Notes: generated by a model not told the origin, from the sequence alone. DNA of 64,000 nt from Oasisia sp. SBJ-2009 (GCA_964017155.1 OZ024862.1:64501-128500); one strand, 5' to 3'; shown: positions 47,506-62,091, counted from the stretch's first letter. Made by a program: numbers and translations.

Positions 47506-50500
47506 TTGGGGAAGCGTAAATATCTGTTTACATTCTTTTCAACAGAATTCCGTGCCGACCGCTGGGTAAACGGCGGGAGTAATAATGAACCACTAACTAG
47601 ATGAGGTGACGAGGCATTTGGCGACCTTAACAGGGTGATAGTTGCACAAATCGAGGAAAACGACAAAGTCCGATCCGTCTACGGGGGATCAGTTGGGGAA
47701 GTCTGTTTACATTCTTTTCAACAGAATTCCGTGGCGACCGCTGGGTAAACGGCGGGAGTAATAACGAACCACTAACTAGATGAGGTGTCAAGACATTTGG
47801 CGACCTTAACAGGGTGATAGTTGCACAAATCGAGCAAAACGACAAAGTCCGATCCGTCTACGGGGGATCAGTTTTGAGAATCGAGAGAAACGGCCAAGTT
47901 CGACGCGCCGGTCGGTCTTCTCGGGCGTATTCCACGCACGGAGTGTAACTACGACTCTCTCGACGAAACCAACTGACCGTGCGCGTCGTCTTGCCAACTT
48001 TTGGAAACAAATCGAGGAAAACGACAAAGTCCGATCCGTCTACGGGGGATCAGTTGGGGAAGCGTAAATGTCTGTTTACATTCTTTTCAACAGAATTCCG
48101 TGCCGACCGCTGGGTAAACGGCGGGAGTAATAATGAACCACTAACTAGATGAGGTGACGAGGCATTTGGCGACCTTAACAGGGTGATAGTTGCACAAATC
48201 GAGCAAAACGACAAAGTCAGATCCGTCTACGGGGGATCAGTTTTGAGAATCGAGAGAAACGGCCAAGTTCGACACGCCGGTCTGTCTTCTCGGGCGTATT
48301 CCACGCACGGAGTGTAACTACGACTCTCTCGAAGAAACCAACTGACCGTGCGCGTCGTCTTGCCAACTTTTGGAAACAAATCGAGGAAAACGACAAAGTC
48401 CGATCCGGCTACGGGGGATCAGTTGGGGAAGTCTGTTTACATTCTTTTCAACAGAATTCCGTGCCGACCGCTGGATAAACGGCGGGAGTAATAATGAACC
48501 ACTAACTAGATGAGGTGACGAGGCATTTGCCGACCTTAACAGGGTGATAGTTGCACAAATCGAGCAAAACGACAAAGTCCGATCCGTCTACGGGGGATCA
48601 GTTGGGGAAGCGTAAATGTCTGTTTACATTCTTTTCAACAGAATTCCGTGCCGACCGCTGGGTAAACGGCGGGAGTAATAATGAACCACTAACTATATGA
48701 GGTGTCAAGACATTTGGCGACCTTAACAGGGTGATAGTTGCACAAATCGAGCAAAACGACAAAGTCCGATCCGTCTACGGGGGATCAGTTTTGAGAATCG
48801 AGAGAAACGGCCAAGTTCGACGCGCCGGTCGGTCTTCTCGGGCGTGTGCCACGCAAGTGATGTAACTACGACTCTCTCGACGAAACCAACTGACCGTGCG
48901 CGTCGTCTTGCCAACTTTTGGAAACAAATCGAGGAAAACGACAAAGTCCGATCCGTCTACGGGGGATCAGTGGGGGAAGTCTGTTTACATTCTTTTCAAC
49001 AGAATTCCGGGGCGACCGCTGGGTAAACGGCGGGAGTAATAATGAACCACTAACTAGATGAGGTGACGAGGCATTTGGCGACCTTAACAGGGTGATAGTT
49101 GCACAAATCGAGCAAAACGACAAAGTCCGATCCGTCTACGGGGGATCAGTTTTGAGAATCGAGAGAAACGGCCAAGTTCGACGCGCCGGTCGGTCTTCTC
49201 GGGCGTATTCCACGCACGGAGTGTAACTACGACTCTCTCGACGAAACCAACTGACCGTGCGCGTCGTCTTGCCAACTTTTGGAAACAAATCGAGGAAAAC
49301 GACAAAGTCCGATCCGTCTACGGGGGATCAGTTGGGGAAGTCTGTTTACATTCTTTTCAACAGAATTCCGTGGCGACCGCTGGGTAAACGGCGGGAGTAA
49401 TAGTGAACCACTAACTAGATGAGGTGACGAGGCATTTGGCGACCTTAACAGGGTGATAGTTGCACAAATCGAGCAAAACGACAAAGTCCGATCCGTCTAC
49501 GGGGGATCAGTTGGGGAAGCGTAAATGTCTGTTTACATTCTTTTCAACAGAATTCCGTGCCGACCGCTGGGTAAACGGCGGGAGTAATAATGAACCACTA
49601 ACTATATGAGGTGTCAAGACATTTGGCGACCTTAACAGGGTGATAGTTGCACAAATCGAGCAAAACGACAAAGTCCGATCCGTCTACGGGGGATCAGTTT
49701 TGAGAATCGAGAGAAACGGCCAAGTTCGACGCGCCGGTCGGTCTTCTCGGGCGTATTCCACGGACGGAGTGTAACTACGACTCTCTCGACGAAACCAACT
49801 GACCGTGCGCGTCGTCTTGCCAACTTTTGGAAACAAATCGAGGGAAACGACAAAGTCCGATCCGTCTACGGGGGATCAGTTTTGAGAATCGAGAGAAACG
49901 GCCAAGTTCGACGCGCCGGTCGGTCTTCTCGGGCGTATTCCACGGACGGAGTGTAACTACGACTCTCTCGACGAAACCAACTGACCGTGCGCGTCGTCTT
50001 GCCAACTTTTGGAAACAAATCGAGGAAAACGACAAAGTCCGATCCTTTTACCGGGGATCAGTTTTGAGAATCGAGAGAAACGGCCAAGTTCGACGCGCCG
50101 GTCGGTCTTCTCGGGCGTATTCCACGGACGGAGTGTAACTACGACTCTCTCGACGAAACCAACTGACCGTGCGCGTCGTCTTGCCAACTTTTGGAAACAA
50201 ATCGAGGAAAACGACAAAGTCCGATCCGTCTACGGGGGATCAGTTGGGGAAGTCTGTTTACATTCTTTTCAACAGAATTCCGTGGCGACCGCTGGGTAAA
50301 CGGCGGGAGTAATAGTGAACCACTAACTAGATGAGGTGACGAGGCATTTGGCGACCTTAACAGGGTGATAGTTGCACAAATCGAGGAAAACGACAAAGTC
50401 CGATCCGTCTACGGGGGATCAGTTTTGAGAATCGAGAGAAACGGCCAAGTTCGACGCGCCGGTCGGTCTTCTCGGGCGTATTCCACGCACGGAGTGTAAC

Positions 50501-50604
50501 TACGACTCTCTCGACGAAACCAACTGACCGTGCGCGTCGTCTTGCCAACTTTTGGAAACAAATCGAGGAAAACGACATAGTCCGATCCGTCTACGGGGGA
50601 TCAG
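47506..50604 (+). repeat. 17-monomer HOR, 3099 bp, copy 1 (family VII)
   Basis: Order: B+.B.A1.B+.A6.B.B+.A4.B.A1.B.B+.A2.A2*.A2.B.A1. The leading B+.B pair lacks the A that normally follows B+. Core variants AAGTCAGATCC (near 48214) and GATCCGGCTACG (near 48402) flank the A6 unit and mark the family. Confidence 0.92.
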
Positions 50605-52433
50605 TTGGGGAAGCGTAAATATCTGTTTACATTCTTTTCAACATAATTCCGTGCCGACCGCTGGGTAAACGGCGGGAGTAATAATGAACCACTAACTAGA
50701 TGAGGTGACGAGGCATTTGGCGACCTTAACAGGGTGATAGTTGCACAAATCGAGGAAAACGACAAAGTCCGATCCGTCTACGGGGGATCAGTTTTGAGAA
50801 TCGAGAGAAACGGCCAAGTTCGACGCGCCGGTCGGTCTTCTCGGGCGTATTCCACGCACGGAGTGTAACTACGACTCTCTCGACGAAACCAACTGACCGT
50901 GCGCGTCGTCTTGCCAACTTTTGGAAACAAATCGAGGAAAACGACAAAGTCCGATCCGTCTACGGGGGATCAGTTGGGGAAGCGTAAATATCTGTTTACA
51001 TTCTTTTCAACAGAATTCCGTGCCGACCGCTGGGTAAACGGCGGGAGTAATAATGAACCACTAACTAGATGAGGTGACGAGGCATTTGGCGACCTTAACA
51101 GGGTGATAGTTGCACAAAACGAGGAAAACGACAAAGTCCGATCCGTCTACGGGGGATCAGTTTTGAGAATCGAGAGAAACGGCCAAGTTCGACGCGCCGG
51201 TCGGTCTTCTCGGGCGTATTCCACGCACGGAGTGTAACTACGACTCTCTCGACGAAACCAACTGACCGTGCGCGTCGTCTTGCCAACTTTTGGAGACAAA
51301 TCGAGGAAAACGACAAAGTCCGATCCGTCTACGGGGGATCAGTTGGGGAAGTCTGTTTACATTCTTTTCAACAGAATTCCGTGGCGACCGCTGGGTAAAC
51401 GGCGGGAGTAATAGTGAACCACTAACTAGATGAGGTGACGAGGCATTTGGCGACCTTAACAGGGTGATAGTTGCACAAATCGAGCAAAACGACAAAGTCC
51501 GATCCGTCTACGGGGGATCAGTTGGGGAAGCGTAAATGTCTGTTTACATTCTTTTCAACAGAATTCCGTGCCGACCGCTGGGTAAACGGCGGGAGTAATA
51601 ATGAACCACTAACTATATGAGGTGTCAAGACATTTGGCGACCTTAACAGGGTGATAGTTGCACAAATCGAGCAAAACGACAAAGTCCGATCCGTCTACGG
51701 GGGATCAGTTTTGAGAATCGAGAGAAACGGCCAAGTTCGACGCGCCGGTCGGTCTTCTCGGGCGTATTCCACGGACGGAGTGTAACTACGACTCTCTCGA
51801 CGAAACCAACTGACCGTGCGCGTCGTCTTGCCAACTTTTGGAAACAAATCGAGGGAAACGACAAAGTCCGATCCGTCTACGGGGGATCAGTTTTGAGAAT
51901 CGAGAGAAACGGCCAAGTTCGACGCGCCGGTCGGTCTTCTCGGGCGTATTCCACGGACGGAGTGTAACTACGACTCTCTCGACGAAACCAACTGACCGTG
52001 CGCGTCGTCTTGCCAACTTTTGGAAACAAATCGAGGAAAACGACAAAGTCCGATCCGTCTACGGGGGATCAGTTGGGGAAGTCTGTTTACATTCTCTTCA
52101 ACAGAATTCCGTGGCGACCGCTGGGTAAACGGCGGGAGTAATAGTGAACCACTAACTAGATGAGGTGACGAGGCATTTGGCGACCTTAACAGGGTGATAG
52201 TTGCACAAATCGAGGAAAACGACAAAGTCCGATCCGTCTACGGGGGATCAGTTTTGAGAATCGAGAGAAACGGCCAAGTTCGACGCGCCGGTCGGTCTTC
52301 TCGGGCGTATTCCACGCACGGAGTGTAACTACGACTCTCTCGACGAAACCAACTGACCGTGCGCGTCGTCTTGCCAACTTTTGGAAACAAATCGAGGAAA
52401 ACGACAAAGTCCGATCCGTCTACGGGGGATCAG
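50605..52433 (+). repeat. 10-monomer block, 1829 bp (family VII)
   Basis: Order: B+.A1.B+.A1.B.B+.A2.A2.B.A1. From 50974 it matches 45864-47505 but lacks the A2* unit (182 bp). The shared marks GAGGGAAACG (46741/51851, distance 5110) and ATTCTCTTCAAC (change at 47168/52096, distance 4928) differ in spacing by exactly 182 bp. Confidence 0.91.
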
Positions 52434-55400
52434 TTGGGGAAGCGTAAATATCTGTTTACATTCTTTTCAACAGAATTCCGTGCCGACCGCTGGGTAAACG
52501 GCGGGAGTAATAATGAACCACTAACTAGATGAGGTGACGAGGCATTTGGCGACCTTAACAGGGTGATAGTTGCACAAATCGAGGAAAACGACAAAGTCCG
52601 ATCCGTCTACGGGGGATCAGTTGGGGAAGTCTGTTTACATTCTTTTCAACAGAATTCCGTGGCGACCGCTGGGTAAACGGCGGGAGTAATAACGAACCAC
52701 TAACTAGATGAGGTGTCAAGACATTTGGCGACCTTAACAGGGTGATAGTTGCACAAATCGAGCAAAACGACAAAGTCCGATCCGTCTACGGGGGATCAGT
52801 TTTGAGAATCGAGAGAAACGGCCAAGTTCGACGCGCCGGTCGGTCTTCTCGGGCGTATTCCACGCACGGAGTGTAACTACGACTCTCTCGACGAAACCAA
52901 CTGACCGTGCGCGTCGTCTTGCCAACTTTTGGAAACAAATCGAGGAAAACGACAAAGTCCGATCCGTCTACGGGGGATCAGTTGGGGAAGCGTAAATGTC
53001 TGTTTACATTCTTTTCAACAGAATTCCGTGCCGACCGCTGGGTAAACGGCGGGAGTAATAATGAACCACTAACTAGATGAGGTGACGAGGCATTTGGCGA
53101 CCTTAACAGGGTGATAGTTGCACAAATCGAGCAAAACGACAAAGTCAGATCCGTCTACGGGGGATCAGTTTTGAGAATCGAGAGAAACGGCCAAGTTCGA
53201 CACGCCGGTCTGTCTTCTCGGGCGTATTCCACGCACGGAGTGTAACTACGACTCTCTCGAAGAAACCAACTGACCGTGCGCGTCGTCTTGCCAACTTTTG
53301 GAAACAAATCGAGGAAAACGACAAAGTCCGATCCGGCTACGGGGGATCAGTTGGGGAAGTCTGTTTACATTCTTTTCAACAGAATTCCGTGCCGACCGCT
53401 GGATAAACGGCGGGAGTAATAATGAACCACTAACTAGATGAGGTGACGAGGCATTTGCCGACCTTAACAGGGTGATAGTTGCACAAATCGAGCAAAACGA
53501 CAAAGTCCGATCCGTCTACGGGGGATCAGTTGGGGAAGCGTAAATGTCTGTTTACATTCTTTTCAACAGAATTCCGTGCCGACCGCTGGGTAAACGGCGG
53601 GAGTAATAATGAACCACTAACTATATGAGGTGTCAAGACATTTGGCGACCTTAACAGGGTGATAGTTGCACAAATCGAGCAAAACGACAAAGTCCGATCC
53701 GTCTACGGGGGATCAGTTTTGAGAATCGAGAGAAACGGCCAAGTTCGACGCGCCGGTCGGTCTTCTCGGGCGTGTGCCACGCAAGTGATGTAACTACGAC
53801 TCTCTCGACGAAACCAACTGACCGTGCGCGTCGTCTTGCCAACTTTTGGAAACAAATCGAGGAAAACGACAAAGTCCGATCCGTCTACGGGGGATCAGTG
53901 GGGGAAGTCTGTTTACATTCTTTTCAACAGAATTCCGGGGCGACCGCTGGGTAAACGGCGGGAGTAATAATGAACCACTAACTAGATGAGGTGACGAGGC
54001 ATTTGGCGACCTTAACAGGGTGATAGTTGCACAAATCGAGCAAAACGACAAAGTCCGATCCGTCTACGGGGGATCAGTTTTGAGAATCGAGAGAAACGGC
54101 CAAGTTCGACGCGCCGGTCGGTCTTCTCGGGCGTATTCCACGCACGGAGTGTAACTACGACTCTCTCGACGAAACCAACTGACCGTGCGCGTCGTCTTGC
54201 CAACTTTTGGAAACAAATCGAGGAAAACGACAAAGTCCGATCCGTCTACGGGGGATCAGTTGGGGAAGTCTGTTTACATTCTTTTCAACAGAATTCCGTG
54301 GCGACCGCTGGGTAAACGGCGGGAGTAATAGTGAACCACTAACTAGATGAGGTGACGAGGCATTTGGCGACCTTAACAGGGTGATAGTTGCACAAATCGA
54401 GCAAAACGACAAAGTCCGATCCGTCTACGGGGGATCAGTTGGGGAAGCGTAAATGTCTGTTTACATTCTTTTCAACAGAATTCCGTGCCGACCGCTGGGT
54501 AAACGGCGGGAGTAATAATGAACCACTAACTATATGAGGTGTCAAGACATTTGGCGACCTTAACAGGGTGATAGTTGCACAAATCGAGCAAAACGACAAA
54601 GTCCGATCCGTCTACGGGGGATCAGTTTTGAGAATCGAGAGAAACGGCCAAGTTCGACGCGCCGGTCGGTCTTCTCGGGCGTATTCCACGGACGGAGTGT
54701 AACTACGACTCTCTCGACGAAACCAACTGACCGTGCGCGTCGTCTTGCCAACTTTTGGAAACAAATCGAGGGAAACGACAAAGTCCGATCCGTCTACGGG
54801 GGATCAGTTTTGAGAATCGAGAGAAACGGCCAAGTTCGACGCGCCGGTCGGTCTTCTCGGGCGTATTCCACGGACGGAGTGTAACTACGACTCTCTCGAC
54901 GAAACCAACTGACCGTGCGCGTCGTCTTGCCAACTTTTGGAAACAAATCGAGGAAAACGAAAAAGTCCGATCCTTTTACCGGGGATCAGTTTTGAGAATC
55001 GAGAGAAACGGCCAAGTTCGACGCGCCGGTCGGTCTTCTCGGGCGTATTCCACGGACGGAGTGTAACTACGACTCTCTCGACGAAACCAACTGACCGTGC
55101 GCGTCGTCTTGCCAACTTTTGGAAACAAATCGAGGAAAACGACAAAGTCCGATCCGTCTACGGGGGATCAGTTGGGGAAGTCTGTTTACATTCTTTTCAA
55201 CAGAATTCCGTGGCGACCGCTGGGTAAACGGCGGGAGTAATAGTGAACCACTAACTAGATGAGGTGACGAGGCATTTGGCGACCTTAACAGGGTGATAGT
55301 TGCACAAATCGAGGAAAACGACAAAGTCCGATCCGTCTACGGGGGATCAGTTTTGAGAATCGAGAGAAACGGCCAAGTTCGACGCGCCGGTCGGTCTTCT

Positions 55401-55532
55401 CGGGCGTATTCCACGCACGGAGTGTAACTACGACTCTCTCGACGAAACCAACTGACCGTGCGCGTCGTCTTGCCAACTTTTGGAAACAAATCGAGGAAAA
55501 CGACAAAGTCCGATCCGTCTACGGGGGATCAG
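52434..55532 (+). repeat. 17-monomer HOR, 3099 bp, copy 2 (family VII)
   Basis: Same order and marks as 47506-50604 at +4928 bp. The A2* core has an extra change, GGAAAACGAAAAAG near 54952, which is also present in the next block near 58960. That links the two. Confidence 0.92.
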
Positions 55533-58500
55533 TTGGGGAAGCGTAAATATCTGTTTACATTCTTTTCAACATAATTCCGTGCCGACCGCTGGGTAAACGG
55601 CGGGAGTAATAATGAACCACTAACTAGATGAGGTGACGAGGCATTTGGCGACCTTAACAGGGTGATAGTTGCACAAATCGAGGAAAACGACAAAGTCCGA
55701 TCCGTCTACGGGGGATCAGTTGGGGAAGTCTGTTTACATTCTTTTCAACAGAATTCCGTGGCGACCGCTGGGTAAACGGCGGGAGTAATAACGAACCACT
55801 AACTAGATGAGGTGTCAAGACATTTGGCGACCTTAACAGGGTGATAGTTGCACAAATCGAGCAAAACGACAAAGTCCGATCCGTCTACGGGGGATCAGTT
55901 TTGAGAATCGAGAGAAACGGCCAAGTTCGACGCGCCGGTCGGTCTTCTCGGGCGTATTCCACGCACGGAGTGTAACTACGACTCTCTCGACGAAACCAAC
56001 TGACCGTGCGCGTCGTCTTGCCAACTTTTGGAAACAAATCGAGGAAAACGACAAAGTCCGATCCGTCTACGGGGGATCAGTTGGGGAAGCGTAAATGTCT
56101 GTTTACATTCTTTTCAACAGAATTCCGTGCCGACCGCTGGGTAAACGGCGGGAGTAATAATGAACCACTAACTAGATGAGGTGACGAGGCATTTGGCGAC
56201 CTTAACAGGGTGATAGTTGCACAAATCGAGCAAAACGACAAAGTCAGATCCGTCTACGGGGGATCAGTTTTGAGAATCGAGAGAAACGGCCAAGTTCGAC
56301 ACGCCGGTCTGTCTTCTCGGGCGTATTCCACGCACGGAGTGTAACTACGACTCTCTCGAAGAAACCAACTGACCGTGCGCGTCGTCTTGCCAACTTTTGG
56401 AAACAAATCGAGGAAAACGACAAAGTCCGATCCGGCTACGGGGGATCAGTTGGGGAAGTCTGTTTACATTCTTTTCAACAGAATTCCGTGCCGACCGCTG
56501 GATAAACGGCGGGAGTAATAATGAACCACTAACTAGATGAGGTGACGAGGCATTTGGCGACCTTAACAGGGTGATAGTTGCACAAATCGAGCAAAACGAC
56601 AAAGTCCGATCCGTCTACGGGGAATCAGTTTTGAGAATCGAGAGAAACGGCCAAGTTCGACGCGCCGGTCGGTCTTCTCGGGCGTGTGCCACGCAAGTGT
56701 TGTAACTACGACTCTCTCGACGAAACCAACTGACCGTGCGCGTCGTCTTGCCAACTTTTGGAAACAAATCGAGGAAAACGACAAAGTCCGATCCGTCTAC
56801 GGGGGATCAGTTGGGGAAGTCTGTTTACATTCTTTTCAACAGAATTCCGTGGCGACCGCTGGGTAAACGGCGGGAGTAATAGTGAACCACTAACTAGATG
56901 AGGTGACGAGGCATTTGGCGACCTTAACAGGGTGATAGTTGCACAAATCGAGCAAAACGACAAAGTCCGATCCGTCTACGGGGGATCAGTTGGGGAAGCG
57001 TAAATGTCTGTTTACATTCTTTTCAACAGAATTCCGTGCCGACCGCTGGGTAAACGGCGGGAGTAATAATGAACCACTAACTAGATGAGGTGACGAGGCA
57101 TTTGGCGACCTTAACAGGGTGATAGTTGCACAAATCGAGCAAAACGACAAAGTCAGATCCGTCTACGGGGGATCAGTTTTGAGAATCGAGAGAAACGGCC
57201 AAGTTCGACACGCCGGTCTGTCTTCTCGGGCGTATTCCACGCACGGAGTGTAACTACGACTCTCTCGAAGAAACCAACTGACCGTGCGCGTCGTCTTGCC
57301 AACTTTTGGAAACAAATCGAGGAAAACGACAAAGTCCGATCCGGCTACGGGGGATCAGTTGGGGAAGTCTGTTTACATTCTTTTCAACAGAATTCCGTGC
57401 CGACCGCTGGATAAACGGCGGGAGTAATAATGAACCACTAACTAGATGAGGTGACGAGGCATTTGCCGACCTTAACAGGGTGATAGTTGCACAAATCGAG
57501 CAAAACGACAAAGTCCGATCCGTCTACGGGGGATCAGTTGGGGAAGCGTAAATGTCTGTTTACATTCTTTTCAACAGAATTCCGTGCCGACCGCTGGGTA
57601 AACGGCGGGAGTAATAATGAACCACTAACTATATGAGGTGTCAAGACATTTGGCGACCTTAACAGGGTGATAGTTGCACAAATCGAGCAAAACGACAAAG
57701 TCCGATCCGTCTACGGGGGATCAGTTTTGAGAATCGAGAGAAACGGCCAAGTTCGACGCGCCGGTCGGTCTTCTCGGGCGTGTGCCACGCAAGTGATGTA
57801 ACTACGACTCTCTCGACGAAACCAACTGACCGTGCGCGTCGTCTTGCCAACTTTTGGAAACAAATCGAGGAAAACGACAAAGTCCGATCCGTCTACGGGG
57901 GATCAGTGGGGGAAGTCTGTTTACATTCTTTTCAACAGAATTCCGGGGCGACCGCTGGGTAAACGGCGGGAGTAATAATGAACCACTAACTAGATGAGGT
58001 GACGAGGCATTTGGCGACCTTAACAGGGTGATAGTTGCACAAATCGAGCAAAACGACAAAGTCCGATCCGTCTACGGGGGATCAGTTTTGAGAATCGAGA
58101 GAAACGGCCAAGTTCGACGCGCCGGTCGGTCTTCTCGGGCGTATTCCACGCACGGAGTGTAACTACGACTCTCTCGACGAAACCAACTGACCGTGCGCGT
58201 CGTCTTGCCAACTTTTGGAAACAAATCGAGGAAAACGACAAAGTCCGATCCGTCTACGGGGGATCAGTTGGGGAAGTCTGTTTACATTCTTTTCAACAGA
58301 ATTCCGTGGCGACCGCTGGGTAAACGGCGGGAGTAATAGTGAACCACTAACTAGATGAGGTGACGAGGCATTTGGCGACCTTAACAGGGTGATAGTTGCA
58401 CAAATCGAGCAAAACGACAAAGTCCGATCCGTCTACGGGGGATCAGTTGGGGAAGCGTAAATGTCTGTTTACATTCTTTTCAACAGAATTCCGTGCCGAC

Positions 58501-59540
58501 CGCTGGGTAAACGGCGGGAGTAATAATGAACCACTAACTATATGAGGTGTCAAGACATTTGGCGACCTTAACAGGGTGATAGTTGCACAAATCGAGCAAA
58601 ACGACAAAGTCCGATCCGTCTACGGGGGATCAGTTTTGAGAATCGAGAGAAACGGCCAAGTTCGACGCGCCGGTCGGTCTTCTCGGGCGTATTCCACGGA
58701 CGGAGTGTAACTACGACTCTCTCGACGAAACCAACTGACCGTGCGCGTCGTCTTGCCAACTTTTGGAAACAAATCGAGGGAAACGACAAAGTCCGATCCG
58801 TCTACGGGGGATCAGTTTTGAGAATCGAGAGAAACGGCCAAGTTCGACGCGCCGGTCGGTCTTCTCGGGCGTATTCCACGGACGGAGTGTAACTACGACT
58901 CTCTCGACGAAACCAACTGACCGTGCGCGTCGTCTTGCCAACTTTTGGAAACAAATCGAGGAAAACGAAAAAGTCCGATCCTTTTACCGGGGATCAGTTT
59001 TGAGAATCGAGAGAAACGGCCAAGTTCGACGCGCCGGTCGGTCTTCTCGGGCGTATTCCACGGACGGAGTGTAACTACGACTCTCTCGACGAAACCAACT
59101 GACCGTGCGCGTCGTCTTGCCAACTTTTGGAAACAAATCGAGGAAAACGACAAAGTCCGATCCGTCTACGGGGGATCAGTTGGGGAAGTCTGTTTACATT
59201 CTTTTCAACAGAATTCCGTGGCGACCGCTGGGTAAACGGCGGGAGTAATAGTGAACCACTAACTAGATGAGGTGACGAGGCATTTGGCGACCTTAACAGG
59301 GTGATAGTTGCACAAATCGAGGAAAACGACAAAGTCCGATCCGTCTACGGGGGATCAGTTTTGAGAATCGAGAGAAACGGCCAAGTTCGACGCGCCGGTC
59401 GGTCTTCTCGGGCGTATTCCACGCACGGAGTGTAACTACGACTCTCTCGACGAAACCAACTGACCGTGCGCGTCGTCTTGCCAACTTTTGGAAACAAATC
59501 GAGGAAAACGACAAAGTCCGATCCGTCTACGGGGGATCAG
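55533..59540 (+). repeat. 22-monomer HOR, 4008 bp (family VII, largest unit)
   Basis: Order: B+.B.A1.B+.A6.B.A5.B.B+.A6.B.B+.A4.B.A1.B.B+.A2.A2*.A2.B.A1. It contains two A6 units. It equals the 3099-bp unit plus five monomers (909 bp), namely A5.B followed by a second B+.A6.B. It is the only unit here with A4 and A5 both present in family VII context. Confidence 0.9.
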
Positions 59541-62091
59541 TTGGGGAAGCGTAAATATCTGTTTACATTCTTTTCAACATAATTCCGTGCCGACCGCTGG
59601 GTAAACGGCGGGAGTAATAATGAACCACTAACTAGATGAGGTGACGAGGCATTTGGCGACCTTAACAGGGTGATAGTTGCACAAATCGAGGAAAACGACA
59701 AAGTCCGATCCGTCTACGGGGGATCAGTTGGGGAAGTCTGTTTACATTCTTTTCAACAGAATTCCGTGGCGACCGCTGGGTAAACGGCGGGAGTAATAAC
59801 GAACCACTAACTAGATGAGGTGTCAAGACATTTGGCGACCTTAACAGGGTGATAGTTGCACAAATCGAGCAAAACGACAAAGTCCGATCCGTCTACGGGG
59901 GATCAGTTTTGAGAATCGAGAGAAACGGCCAAGTTCGACGCGCCGGTCGGTCTTCTCGGGCGTATTCCACGCACGGAGTGTAACTACGACTCTCTCGACG
60001 AAACCAACTGACCGTGCGCGTCGTCTTGCCAACTTTTGGAAACAAATCGAGGAAAACGACAAAGTCCGATCCGTCTACGGGGGATCAGTTGGGGAAGCGT
60101 AAATGTCTGTTTACATTCTTTTCAACAGAATTCCGTGCCGACCGCTGGGTAAACGGCGGGAGTAATAATGAACCACTAACTAGATGAGGTGACGAGGCAT
60201 TTGGCGACCTTAACAGGGTGATAGTTGCACAAATCGAGCAAAACGACAAAGTCAGATCCGTCTACGGGGGATCAGTTTTGAGAATCGAGAGAAACGGCCA
60301 AGTTCGACACGCCGGTCTGTCTTCTCGGGCGTATTCCACGCACGGAGTGTAACTACGACTCTCTCGAAGAAACCAACTGACCGTGCGCGTCGTCTTGCCA
60401 ACTTTTGGAAACAAATCGAGGAAAACGACAAAGTCCGATCCGGCTACGGGGGATCAGTTGGGGAAGTCTGTTTACATTCTTTTCAACAGAATTCCGTGCC
60501 GACCGCTGGATAAACGGCGGGAGTAATAATGAACCACTAACTAGATGAGGTGACGAGGCATTTGGCGACCTTAACAGGGTGATAGTTGCACAAATCGAGC
60601 AAAACGACAAAGTCCGATCCGTCTACGGGGAATCAGTTTTGAGAATCGAGAGAAACGGCCAAGTTCGACGCGCCGGTCGGTCTTCTCGGGCGTGTGCCAC
60701 GCAAGTGTTGTAACTACGACTCTCTCGACGAAACCAACTGACCGTGCGCGTCGTCTTGCCAACTTTTGGAAACAAATCGAGGAAAACGACAAAGTCCGAT
60801 CCGTCTACGGGGGATCAGTTGGGGAAGTCTGTTTACATTCTTTTCAACAGAATTCCGTGGCGACCGCTGGGTAAACGGCGGGAGTAATAGTGAACCACTA
60901 ACTAGATGAGGTGACGAGGCATTTGGCGACCTTAACAGGGTGATAGTTGCACAAATCGAGCAAAACGACAAAGTCCGATCCGTCTACGGGGGATCAGTTG
61001 GGGAAGCGTAAATGTCTGTTTACATTCTTTTCAACAGAATTCCGTGCCGACCGCTGGGTAAACGGCGGGAGTAATAATGAACCACTAACTATATGAGGTG
61101 TCAAGACATTTGGCGACCTTAACAGGGTGATAGTTGCACAAATCGAGCAAAACGACAAAGTCCGATCCGTCTACGGGGGATCAGTTTTGAGAATCGAGAG
61201 AAACGGCCAAGTTCGACGCGCCGGTCGGTCTTCTCGGGCGTATTCCACGGACGGAGTGTAACTACGACTCTCTCGACGAAACCAACTGACCGTGCGCGTC
61301 GTCTTGCCAACTTTTGGAAACAAATCGAGGGAAACGACAAAGTCCGATCCGTCTACGGGGGATCAGTTTTGAGAATCGAGAGAAACGGCCAAGTTCGACG
61401 CGCCGGTCGGTCTTCTCGGGCGTATTCCACGGACGGAGTGTAACTACGACTCTCTCGACGAAACCAACTGACCGTGCGCGTCGTCTTGCCAACTTTTGGA
61501 AACAAATCGAGGAAAACGACAAAGTCCGATCCTTTTACCGGGGATCAGTTTTGAGAATCGAGAGAAACGGCCAAGTTCGACGCGCCGGTCGGTCTTCTCG
61601 GGCGTATTCCACGGACGGAGTGTAACTACGACTCTCTCGACGAAACCAACTGACCGTGCGCGTCGTCTTGCCAACTTTTGGAAACAAATCGAGGAAAACG
61701 ACAAAGTCCGATCCGTCTACGGGGGATCAGTTGGGGAAGTCTGTTTACATTCTTTTCAACAGAATTCCGTGGCGACCGCTGGGTAAACGGCGGGAGTAAT
61801 AGTGAACCACTAACTAGATGAGGTGACGAGGCATTTGGCGACCTTAACAGGGTGATAGTTGCACAAATCGAGCAAAACGACAAAGTCAGATCCGTCTACG
61901 GGGGATCAGTTTTGAGAATCGAGAGAAACGGCCAAGTTCGACGCGCCGGTCGGTCTTCTCGGGCGTATTCCACGCACGGAGTGTAACTACGACTCTCTCG
62001 ACGAAACCAACTGACCGTGCGCGTCGTCTTGCCAACTTTTGGAAACAAATCGAGGAAAACGACAAAGTCCGATCCGTCTACGGGGGATCAG
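59541..62091 (+). repeat. 14-monomer HOR, 2551 bp (family VII)
   Basis: Order: B+.B.A1.B+.A6.B.A5.B.B+.A2.A2*.A2.B.A1. It equals the 4008-bp unit minus eight contiguous monomers (1457 bp). The last B has the AAGTCAGATCC core change (near 61884), which elsewhere in the family belongs to the B+ before A6. Confidence 0.91.
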
